7,242 nt of DNA. Origin: Schwartzia sp. (in: firmicutes). Lineage in GTDB: Bacteria > Bacillota > Negativicutes > Selenomonadales > Selenomonadaceae. The notes under the pieces are model-generated. The model worked only from the letters and a program-made list of their open reading frames with translations. It searched no databases and was not told where the DNA came from. Shown here one piece after another: positions 1 to 5,752 of this stretch. Both the position numbers and the translations under genes were made by a program. The stretch lies in NCBI GenBank assembly GCA_017939945.1, contig JAGAZS010000010.1:1-7242 (forward strand), written 5' to 3'. Positions within the stretch are counted from its first letter, which is position 1, and each line of letters starts with the position of its first letter.

Positions 1-153
1 CGGGCTATCGGAAAACAGCAGGGTGCCGCCTGTGTCCCTGGAGGTCACTTCCCACCGGTGCATCGTATTCGATTTTGGGGCAGCTTCCGCCACCATAGGC
101 ATGCAAGCCAGCGCGCAAAGCACACCGGCTGCCAGTTTCATCTTCAATGTCAT
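1..153 (-). CDS. Secreted protein of unknown function, N-terminal part only (runs off the window)
   Basis: Fifty-one codons are visible from ATG 153 down to position 1 with no stop, so the rest lies outside the window. The start has an AGGGAG ribosome binding site ending 4 nt upstream; an in-frame ATG at 141 is the alternative but sits too far from it. The N-terminus reads MTLKMKLAAGVLCALACMPM and ends in a VAEA-AP signal peptidase I site near residue 24-25: a short basic start, hydrophobic core and AxA cleavage. The mature part begins PKSNTMHRWEVTSRDTGGT. The gene begins 25 nt after the stop of the DUF4127 gene and is almost certainly cotranscribed with it. I do not recognise the family from the 27 mature residues available. 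That it is coding rests on the RBS, signal peptide and operon spacing. Confidence 0.72.
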   Translation of the reverse strand, partial: MTLKMKLAAGVLCALACMPMVAEAAPKSNTMHRWEVTSRDTGGTLLFSDSP

Positions 154-178
154 TCTGCTCCCTAACCTTCCTATGCTT

Positions 179-1768
179 TTATCGAAAGATCACATCACAT
201 TCGAACATCCGAAGCCATGGGTTCTTAACAGTAAAATCTACAGAAATATTGGGCATATGTTTCCCGGCGAAATCCCGCATAAGCTCTGTGTTGCGCTTTT
301 CCGCAAAAGCGAGCTTGTCATCCAGTTTGTAGTAATACTTATAGTTGCCGAAATTCCGCACCAGTTCCGTGCCTACTTGTGAGCGCACATTGGCCTGATA
401 AGCCCAGTCATCCAAATAGCGCACCGCAAGCAGGTAATCCTTGGCAGCGTTGGTCATTTTCCCCGTCAGCATCCCCATACCCAGAGCAAATCCCGTTGAA
501 TTGGTTGCAGTGTTCCAGCCGGAATAAGTCTTGATCTTGAACAGCAGATTCTTTTGTTCCAAAATATTGAGCAGGGCATTGTCTGCGCCGTTGGCATACT
601 TTATGTCCGCCACCCCTACGGGATAGCCGGCATTTACAGCATCTTCCACCATTTTGGCAAAGGCTTCCGTACCTTTATCCGCTTTCAGATCCGGCACAAA
701 ATCTGCCTCCGTAGGTAAGCCGTTATGGGTTTCAATGGTTCTGCCTTTTTCCTCCGTATTGACAAGAAGCAGCAGGTCTGCCCGCTTGGGTGTTCTCACC
801 TGCAGCCCCCCGGCGATCTTCAGAGCGGCTTCTACAGATTCGGAAATCTTCTCATCGGAAAAATCCGGAACGGTGTCCCCACCCTTGCCCGGAGCGTAGC
901 GAACACAGACAAAGGGGATATTCCGCGTCATATCATTGATGGCCCGGTTCAAAAGCAAAATGTTGAATTCATCAATCCCCGGCATGGATTGGAATTTGCT
1001 CTTGGGCAGATTCTTCTTCTCTGCATAGGCCAGAATCTCGCGGTTTTCCCGATGGGTTTGACACAAGGGTGCATTGTCATCTCGTCCCAAGATCAGATAG
1101 TCGATGGCGCCCAATGCCGTCATATCCATCAACGCTTTGGTGGCAGCCAGATTTTTTGCTCGTCTGCCAAACCAATCCGTTTGACACTCCTGAGGAATAG
1201 CTTTTTCGTATGCCTGCAGATCCCGTTTCTCTGCAGCGGAAAGCTTGCCTATCTCCCCCTTGTCCAGCAGACGGGTGTACTGGAAGATATCAGCACCGTA
1301 CTGCTCATAATAGGCAGGCTCCTCGATATTGCCTGCCCACCCCTGATACGGTGTGCGCATAAGAGAATCAAAGACGTAGATATGCAGACGGGGATTCTCC
1401 TGCCGCAATCGTTTGAAATTCTCCAAGCGTTCAGTCATCTCTGCCTGACTAACCTCGTGCTTTCGCGAAGGTATCAGCCCCCCATAAAGCATCGAATCCG
1501 ACGCTATAACAGCCGACTTTGCTTTGGGTGCATTTTCCCGCAGCCATTGCCATAGCTCCTGCGGATGCCCCATGTTGGTGGCATTGCTCAAAAGCTCCTT
1601 TGGCGGCAACACCAGCTCATAGCCGGCTGCCTCCACCACTTCTACTGTCTGATGACAGGAAATCGGCCTGTCATCATGAGGAATAAACAGTATCCTGCCT
1701 CCCGCCTGCGCAGAGCACCAAGGCAACAAAAGCGCAGTCAATAAGAGCATAAATTTTCTTTTCAACAA
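179..1768 (-). CDS. Exported DUF4127 family protein
   Basis: About 529 residues, which fits the usual 500 or so of DUF4127, a family without an established biochemical function. Family hallmarks are visible: GRILFIPHDDRP near residues 24-35, SDSMLYGGLIPSR at 90-102, LGRDDNAP near 227-234 and SGWNTATNSTG near 416-426. The N-terminus (MLKRKF followed by a leucine-rich core and SAQA-GG) is a Sec signal peptide, so the mature protein should start near residue 23 outside the membrane. The frame is open back to ATG 1960, but the region before 1783 overlaps a promoter and terminator. I chose TTG 1768 because GAGGTG lies 7 nt upstream and it puts the basic residues at the signal peptide start; ATG 1783, TTG 1765 and ATG 1750 are alternatives. 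It has its own promoter (1846-1874) and a secreted gene follows 25 nt downstream. The conserved acidic residues suggest a metal or sugar-like ligand site, but that is only inference. Confidence 0.9.
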   Translation of the reverse strand: MLKRKFMLLLTALLLPWCSAQAGGRILFIPHDDRPISCHQTVEVVEAAGYELVLPPKELLSNATNMGHPQELWQWLRENAPKAKSAVIASDSMLYGGLIPSRKHEVSQAEMTERLENFKRLRQENPRLHIYVFDSLMRTPYQGWAGNIEEPAYYEQYGADIFQYTRLLDKGEIGKLSAAEKRDLQAYEKAIPQECQTDWFGRRAKNLAATKALMDMTALGAIDYLILGRDDNAPLCQTHRENREILAYAEKKNLPKSKFQSMPGIDEFNILLLNRAINDMTRNIPFVCVRYAPGKGGDTVPDFSDEKISESVEAALKIAGGLQVRTPKRADLLLLVNTEEKGRTIETHNGLPTEADFVPDLKADKGTEAFAKMVEDAVNAGYPVGVADIKYANGADNALLNILEQKNLLFKIKTYSGWNTATNSTGFALGMGMLTGKMTNAAKDYLLAVRYLDDWAYQANVRSQVGTELVRNFGNYKYYYKLDDKLAFAEKRNTELMRDFAGKHMPNISVDFTVKNPWLRMFECDVIFR

Positions 1769-1775
1769 TTCAACG

Positions 1776-1781
1776 CACCTC
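1776..1781 (-). promoter_or_regulatory. Ribosome binding site that sets the DUF4127 start
   Basis: GAGGTG lies 7 nt before TTG 1768 and 10 nt before TTG 1765. ATG 1783 overlaps this motif and ATG 1750 is about 25 nt away, so a TTG start is favoured. Confidence 0.6.
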
Positions 1782-1845
1782 ATTGCATATACTTTTTCAT
1801 ATTTCTTCAAACTTCGCAAAGGTTCGTGAACATTGGATTTACTAT

Positions 1846-1874
1846 ATTCTACCATTGGCCTTCTGCTCTCGCAA
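1846..1874 (-). promoter_or_regulatory. Promoter of the DUF4127 operon
   Basis: TTGCGA (1874-1869) and TAGAAT (1851-1846) are separated by 17 bp, the ideal spacing for a housekeeping sigma factor. Transcription would start near 1839, leaving a leader of about 70 nt before TTG 1768. The -35 box begins 2 nt after the T-run of the terminator just upstream, so this promoter would make the operon independent of transcripts ending there. Confidence 0.6.
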
Positions 1875-1875
1875 C

Positions 1876-1908
1876 AAAAAAGCGCGCGGAGCCGAAGCCC
1901 TGCGCGCC
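1876..1908 (-). terminator. Intrinsic terminator between the GGDEF gene and the DUF4127 operon
   Basis: On the minus strand GCGCGC, one mismatched base and GGGC face a TTCG loop, then GCTC and GCGCGC, followed directly by six T. The outer six and inner four base pairs (one G-U) form a GC-rich hairpin with a stable tetraloop. It would end the short RNA that starts near 2037 and also any readthrough from the GGDEF gene, which has no other terminator. Confidence 0.85.
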
Positions 1909-2037
1909 AATTTCTCATATTCGGATTCCGTGCCGTCCGGGGGATACGTAAATAGAACATACGGCAGCTTCCGATATCAAACCCGTACGGCTGTGCGCCG
2001 TCAGGTGAGAAGCGGTGCCTCTGCTTGTTTGAACGGC
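1876..2037 (-). ncRNA. Candidate structured small RNA or leader RNA, class unknown
   Basis: A near-consensus promoter (2044-2070) and an intrinsic terminator (1876-1908) bracket about 160 nt with no convincing gene. Read 5' to 3', it can form helix CGCCGT (2038-2033) with ACGGCG (2001-1996), enclosing hairpin AGAGGC (2022-2017), loop ACC, GCTTCT (2013-2008). A second domain pairs ATATCGGA (1977-1970) with TCCGAATAT (1925-1917, one bulge), enclosing TGCCGT (1966-1961) with ACGGCA (1936-1931). A competing hairpin pairs ACGGC (2001-1997) with GCCGT (1991-1987) and excludes the first helix, as seen in switching leaders. Because a separate promoter follows the terminator, it may be an independent sRNA. 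It could also be an attenuator for DUF4127, or simply the shared 3' end of the GGDEF transcript. I see no core motif of the c-di-GMP, SAM, TPP, FMN or cobalamin riboswitches. Confidence 0.55.
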
Positions 2038-2043
2038 GACAAA

Positions 2044-2070
2044 ATTATATTACATAAAATCCGATGTCAA
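2044..2070 (-). promoter_or_regulatory. Strong promoter with perfect -35 and -10 hexamers
   Basis: TTGACA (2070-2065) and TATAAT (2049-2044) match the sigma70/sigmaA consensus exactly, with a short 15-bp spacer that may lower its strength. Start of transcription is expected near 2037. The -35 box contains the TGA stop codon of the upstream GGDEF gene. It would drive the short RNA that ends at the terminator at 1876. Confidence 0.7.
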
Positions 2071-3578
2071 CCCGTCTTTTCATTTGAGACGCCTGTGTAG
2101 CGGTCGCGTCCGTTTTCCTTGGACTTGTAAAGCGCCGTATCCGCTTCCTTGGTCAGGACTTCGCTGTCGTAGCCCGTAATATCTCCTTCATATAATGCTC
2201 CGCCTATGCTGAGTGTTACCGGAATATAGGACAGCGTAGACCGGACATACGACAAAAGACGATCGGCAATCAATTGCATGTCGTCCGCCGTTACATCATG
2301 GAGCAGCAGAATGAATTCATCACCGCCGTAGCGGCCGCCGATATGGCGGCTTCCCGCCGCCATCCGGATACCGTCGGCAACCTCGCGCAGCACCATATCC
2401 CCCGTCTGATGCCCCAGTGTATCGTTTACCTGCTTGAAATAATCCACATCGATCAGCATCAAGCCGAGCCTGATGCGACCGTCGGGAGCTTCCTTCGGTC
2501 TTGTGATGGCCCTGTCTATATAGCGGCGATTGTAAAGCTGCGTCAAAAAATCCAGTGAAGCGTCAAGTGCGGCCATAGAGCTTTTTTGCATGAGCGCATC
2601 GTTTTGCAGTCGAAGCTCCCTTCGATTCTTCATCGCCCGTTTCAGCCTTTTTTCGTCCGTGTGTATGACCGCGAAATGCCTGAGCCAAAGGAAACAGGCC
2701 GCAAGCATGGCGCCCGTGAACATTACGCCGCCAATCTCATAATGCACGCCCAACAGGATGAACAGCAAAAATACCAGCATATCGGGCAGCAACTGACAGA
2801 AGCGTTCCCATAAACGACGTCCGGCGAGACTCTTGAACACAGAAGACGTGATTTTGCGTTGCCCTGATGCAGGCACGGGACAACAGGACGCCGTCGCGAT
2901 CAGGAGTACTCCGAAAAGAAAAAACAGCATCGTCCCCGGTACCGAAGGCGAGAACTCCTCCGACAACCGGAAAATGAAATGCAGGCATTCGAGCGCGAGC
3001 CCCAGGCCCAACAACAGATTTGCCGGGGGGAGCAATGCACGCCGACTTGAAAAAAACAGAACCGCCAATGTCACGGCAACATCCAGCAAAACCAAGAAAT
3101 AAGGCACAAGAAGAAGCGCGCTTTTATCGAAGCCTTGCCCGGCCAACTGCGGCTGGATCAGATACGGATACGAAAGCGACAAAACGGCCAGCATGGAAAT
3201 CCCCGTATCTGCCAACGTGCGCGCGTCAACCAGGCGTCCACAAACCAGATAAGAACCGGCGGCTAAAAAGGCAACGGCGCCCAAAACAAAATACAGCCCG
3301 CCGACAACCGCCGCACCGAGCTCTTCATAAAACATGGGGACTGCCGCGCCGACCGATGCGGCAGCGGAAAAAAGGAGCCATGGTCTCCGCAGAACGCCCC
3401 AACGCATGCTTCGCAGCCATAGCACAAACGCCGCCGCAAGCAAGCCGATCGTTTCCAGCGGCTGCACGGCCTTAGGAAAAAGCAAGGGCGCAGCCCCATA
3501 GACGACCAGCAAGAACGTACCAATACAGCACAGGAAAATCGTTTTTCCCTTATTCTTTTTTTTGCTTCTAGTTTTCAT
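2067..3578 (-). CDS. Membrane-bound GGDEF protein, probable diguanylate cyclase
   Basis: The 503-residue protein probably joins two GTP into cyclic di-GMP at the inner face of the membrane. A basic N-terminus (MKTRSKKKNKGK) is followed by nine or ten hydrophobic segments between about residues 13 and 303, broken by a cytoplasmic stretch near 235-262. A short charged helix (305-340) links to the GGDEF domain (about 341-496). That domain has DFLTQLYNRRYID at its start, metal-binding LIDVDYFKQVND near 375-386, the active-site motif RYGGDEF at 416-422, and the C-terminal EADTALYKSKENGRDRY. The position of the inhibitory RxxD site (409-412) holds GSRH, so product feedback at a classical I-site is unlikely. 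The sensor region is not a family I recognise. The gene is monocistronic: a promoter and the previous operon's terminator lie upstream. Its TGA stop falls inside the next promoter's -35 box. Start ATG 3578 has only a modest AAGGCGAG-type RBS. Confidence 0.95.
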   Translation of the reverse strand: MKTRSKKKNKGKTIFLCCIGTFLLVVYGAAPLLFPKAVQPLETIGLLAAAFVLWLRSMRWGVLRRPWLLFSAAASVGAAVPMFYEELGAAVVGGLYFVLGAVAFLAAGSYLVCGRLVDARTLADTGISMLAVLSLSYPYLIQPQLAGQGFDKSALLLVPYFLVLLDVAVTLAVLFFSSRRALLPPANLLLGLGLALECLHFIFRLSEEFSPSVPGTMLFFLFGVLLIATASCCPVPASGQRKITSSVFKSLAGRRLWERFCQLLPDMLVFLLFILLGVHYEIGGVMFTGAMLAACFLWLRHFAVIHTDEKRLKRAMKNRRELRLQNDALMQKSSMAALDASLDFLTQLYNRRYIDRAITRPKEAPDGRIRLGLMLIDVDYFKQVNDTLGHQTGDMVLREVADGIRMAAGSRHIGGRYGGDEFILLLHDVTADDMQLIADRLLSYVRSTLSYIPVTLSIGGALYEGDITGYDSEVLTKEADTALYKSKENGRDRYTGVSNEKTG

Positions 3579-3650
3579 ACGATATATCTCGCCTTTTCAG
3601 GCCATTGCTATACGTCCAAAAAGAACGCTTTCAAAATTTCATCGTTATGT

Positions 3651-3680
3651 ATCATATCACGAGGCTGCAAGTCATGACAA
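3651..3680 (-). promoter_or_regulatory. Promoter of the GGDEF gene
   Basis: TTGTCA (3680-3675) and TATGAT (3656-3651) are 18 bp apart, and a TGA just before the -10 gives an extended -10 (TGn). Transcription would start near 3644, giving a leader of about 65 nt. The -35 lies directly behind the T-run of the terminator at 3682. Confidence 0.65.
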
Positions 3681-3681
3681 T

Positions 3682-3711
3682 AAAAAGCGGCAGTTCTCTC
3701 CGGATTGCCGC
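3682..3711 (-). terminator. Intrinsic terminator of the exporter/ligase operon
   Basis: On the minus strand GCGGCA (3711-3706) and TGCCGC (3692-3687) form a perfect 6-bp stem with a 13-nt loop, followed by TTTTTATT. It starts 14 nt after the stop codon of the ATP-grasp gene and separates the operon from the GGDEF gene. Confidence 0.85.
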
Positions 3712-3725
3712 ACCTGCACCTGCAT

Positions 3726-5234
3726 TCACAAAAAGGCTTTGGAGCCAACTCCGCTTATCTTTTTCAGTACATCCATAATCTCACGGTTATACGGATTTGC
3801 GTTCAGCAGCGTTTCGGGAACGATCGGATTTCCTTTGGAACCATTTTTATAGAAGGAAATAATATCGGAAATCAACGCCTCTGTATCACGTTTCAGGATA
3901 TCCATGATTTCCGGCGTAAGCTCCGCACTGTCTTCGGGCGGAATAAAAAGGGATGTGTTCGAATACAATAAGTCCGGATATTTTTCCTCTATGAGCATAA
4001 GCAGCTCAAACTCTCTTTTTGTCGTTTCCGGATCGTCGTGAACAAGGTATACACAGCCTGTCTCTGTTTCAAGATCGATGGTCTCGCGGATATGGTCTGT
4101 TTTCTCTGCGCTCTCCACCCATCCGGAGTAAAAGCTGTCCATATTGCGAAGGATGGGGATAATGCCCGATGAAGAAATGGTTTTATCCCTGTCGGAATAA
4201 AAATCCTTTACGTATCCTTTTCTCAAAGGGCTATACGGTTGTTGCAGAAATTCCCTGTGAAAATCGCAGTCGAGCATACAATCCAGCACTACGTCGGTTT
4301 CATGATATCCAAACACTTTATCAAGAAATCCGGACGGAGCGCTGCCGCCCATCACGCGGCAGTTGGATTCATTGAGAAGGGGGCCTTCCTCATCGACAAT
4401 ATACTCGCCGTGTACGGGGCCGTCCGTGATCCCGAGGGCCTGAACCGCCCGAAACGCGTATTCAACAAGCAGCGCCTCTTTCCGGCCGAGCTCCATGACC
4501 GCTTCCAAGCCCCTGTATATGACATACCCCGAAGGGGTTTGCTTTTTATGATACCGGAACACAGACGTCAGCGCCGGTACGCCGTTCCGGCTGACCGTAT
4601 TCACGACATACTCTTCGCCGAAAATACGCTCCTGCAAGAGCAGTCGGTTTTCAGCCTCGCCGAACATATTCTCGGCCGTCTTCTCCTGCCGGAACGCGGC
4701 CAATAATTCCTCTTTGCCGTGAACCAGATGAACGCCGACAGAGGCAACGCCGTGATCATGCTTCAGGACAACGTCTTCCATGCCTGTTTTTGCAAGGAAC
4801 AAAAGGCAGTCTTCCCATGAGGACACTTCTTGCCCGCGGATATATCTCAGCCCGGCTTCTTTCAGGGTTCGGTGCATGACGCTTTTCCGGGTCATCTTTG
4901 GGATATTCGAAAAAGGATTTCCGGTCAATCCCAAATCGTCCGCAAGGCGGGTGCCTACGATGACGCCTTCCTCGCCGCCCACCAGCACAAGCAGGGGGTC
5001 AAGGCCGCGCACTTCCCGCAAGGTTGCCGCGTAATCGGGATTTTCTTTTATGCGCGTAATTGGGTATCCTATCCTTGCATACTTGGTTTTTCGCTCCTCG
5101 TCCATCAGCCTTCTGGCATATCCTTCGGGGATATACGCTTCGAGTATGACCGGCTCGTAACCTTTTTGCCTGATGTCTTCAAGAAAGTTGAAAGCGGTGG
5201 ACATCGGCTCGGCGACCACAATCTTGTTTTTCAT
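3726..5234 (-). CDS. ATP-grasp carboxylate-amine ligase, similar to L-amino-acid ligases
   Basis: A 502-residue cytoplasmic enzyme that probably activates a carboxylate as an acyl phosphate with ATP and joins it to an amine or amino acid. The N-terminal pre-ATP-grasp part (about 1-110) carries VLVGGEEGVIVGTRLADDLG (83-102) and GLTGN, characteristic of BacD-type amino-acid ligases. The ATP-grasp core has nucleotide-binding K158 in VVLKHDHGVASVGV, QERIFGEEY (201-209), GPVHGEYIV with E277, and LLNESNCRVMGG with E289, N291 and R293, which are the usual metal and phosphate ligands. All expected key residues are present, so it should be active. The C-terminal 160 residues form a less conserved lid or extension that I cannot assign. 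Its ATG overlaps the stop of the preceding ATPase-like frame as ATGA, with AGGAG 10 nt upstream inside that frame, so translation is likely coupled. Placement behind a MATE exporter suggests a small conjugate that is secreted; substrate unknown. Confidence 0.9.
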   Translation of the reverse strand: MKNKIVVAEPMSTAFNFLEDIRQKGYEPVILEAYIPEGYARRLMDEERKTKYARIGYPITRIKENPDYAATLREVRGLDPLLVLVGGEEGVIVGTRLADDLGLTGNPFSNIPKMTRKSVMHRTLKEAGLRYIRGQEVSSWEDCLLFLAKTGMEDVVLKHDHGVASVGVHLVHGKEELLAAFRQEKTAENMFGEAENRLLLQERIFGEEYVVNTVSRNGVPALTSVFRYHKKQTPSGYVIYRGLEAVMELGRKEALLVEYAFRAVQALGITDGPVHGEYIVDEEGPLLNESNCRVMGGSAPSGFLDKVFGYHETDVVLDCMLDCDFHREFLQQPYSPLRKGYVKDFYSDRDKTISSSGIIPILRNMDSFYSGWVESAEKTDHIRETIDLETETGCVYLVHDDPETTKREFELLMLIEEKYPDLLYSNTSLFIPPEDSAELTPEIMDILKRDTEALISDIISFYKNGSKGNPIVPETLLNANPYNREIMDVLKKISGVGSKAFL

Positions 5235-5734
5235 GGGGTTGGCGCTCCTATCGTGAGGCTTACGGAATTCAAGCCGAAAATGTACTCATATTTGACCTTG
5301 AACAATCGGACCAAAAACAATTCATTCGGCGACAGATTGCTGTCGCCGCTGTTGATGGGACAAAAGGGTTCCCCCGAGCTTCTGCAGGTAAGGGTAAAGT
5401 CTCTCCCGTTGGTACTGACAAGAAAATCAACGGCGGTATCGGTTCCGCATCGTTCAACGATGTACACGCCTATCTCCTCGGCAGCAAGACATATCCTATC
5501 GGCGATTCGTGGATCCAAAGAAGCGCCGGCAAGATTCCGGCTTACCCGCAGCCCGACTTCCGCCACGTTTTCCAAAGATTTCACGGAATAACTGCAAAGA
5601 GCCTTCAGCGGGTACGTCTCATCCAAAAGCAGCACGGGCGAATATCTTCCGTTTGACGTTTTTACAATCCGGCGATTGACCACGGCGATAAGAACAAGGA
5701 TCAGCATCATGCTGACTGGAAACGCGGTAATCAA
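5231..5734 (-). CDS. TM helix 12 plus degenerate HATPase-like domain, separated from the MATE gene by an in-frame stop
   Basis: This frame is exactly continuous with the MATE gene: only a TGA (5752-5750) and five codons (FGGYG) lie between them. The first 20 residues (LITAFPVSMMLILVLIAVV) supply the missing twelfth MATE helix. Residues 45-165 resemble the GHKL/HATPase fold of RsbW-like proteins, with an N-box-like LAAEEIGVYIVE (83-94) and a G1-box-like SSGEPFCP (119-126). The N-box asparagine and the G1 aspartate are missing, so ATP binding is doubtful. If made separately it would start at TTG 5734 (weak GGCGGG 6 nt upstream) or ATG 5710/5707, as a single-helix membrane protein of about 160 residues. 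Otherwise it is the tail of one broken or read-through gene of about 586 codons. The frame is kept open and overlaps the ligase gene by ATGA, so it decayed recently, is still used, or the stop is a sequencing error. Confidence 0.7.
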   Translation of the reverse strand: MITAFPVSMMLILVLIAVVNRRIVKTSNGRYSPVLLLDETYPLKALCSYSVKSLENVAEVGLRVSRNLAGASLDPRIADRICLAAEEIGVYIVERCGTDTAVDFLVSTNGRDFTLTCRSSGEPFCPINSGDSNLSPNELFLVRLFKVKYEYIFGLNSVSLTIGAPTP

Positions 5735-5749
5735 TCCGTACCCGCCGAA

Positions 5750-5752
5750 TCA
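5750..5752 (-). other. In-frame TGA interrupting the MATE-HATPase reading frame
   Basis: The codons run CTT TGA TTC GGC GGG, and the frame stays open for about 170 codons after the TGA. The stop falls in the loop between transmembrane helices 11 and 12. Single-base changes would restore TGG, CGA or GGA. TGA also ends the ATP-grasp and GGDEF genes, so a general reassignment of UGA is unlikely. Confidence 0.85.

Noticed and set aside
725..1555. Long plus-strand open frame of 276 codons
   Set aside because: It lies antisense inside the DUF4127 gene, has no family-like motifs and is explained as a shadow of that gene; the same holds for the other plus-strand frames, such as 4830-5591 and 4239-4706.
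1769..1960. N-terminal extension of the DUF4127 frame to ATG 1960 (593 residues in total)
   Set aside because: No ribosome binding site precedes 1960, the segment contains an intrinsic terminator and a promoter, and a proper signal peptide begins only at about 1768.
1830..1975. An alternative minus-strand frame with protein-like text (ending REQKANGRI) over the small RNA
   Set aside because: It has no usable start codon or ribosome binding site and spans the terminator hairpin; the RNA explanation is better. A conserved-protein search would settle it.
2008..2022. Resemblance of GGCACCGC to the T-box antiterminator motif
   Set aside because: It lies only about 15 nt from the predicted RNA start, far from the terminator, and the specifier domain of a T-box leader is absent.
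5750..5752. UGA read as selenocysteine, tryptophan or glycine
   Set aside because: I see no obvious SECIS-like hairpin directly after it, tryptophan is encoded by TGG elsewhere, and TGA serves as the normal stop of the ATP-grasp and GGDEF genes. A local read-through cannot be excluded.
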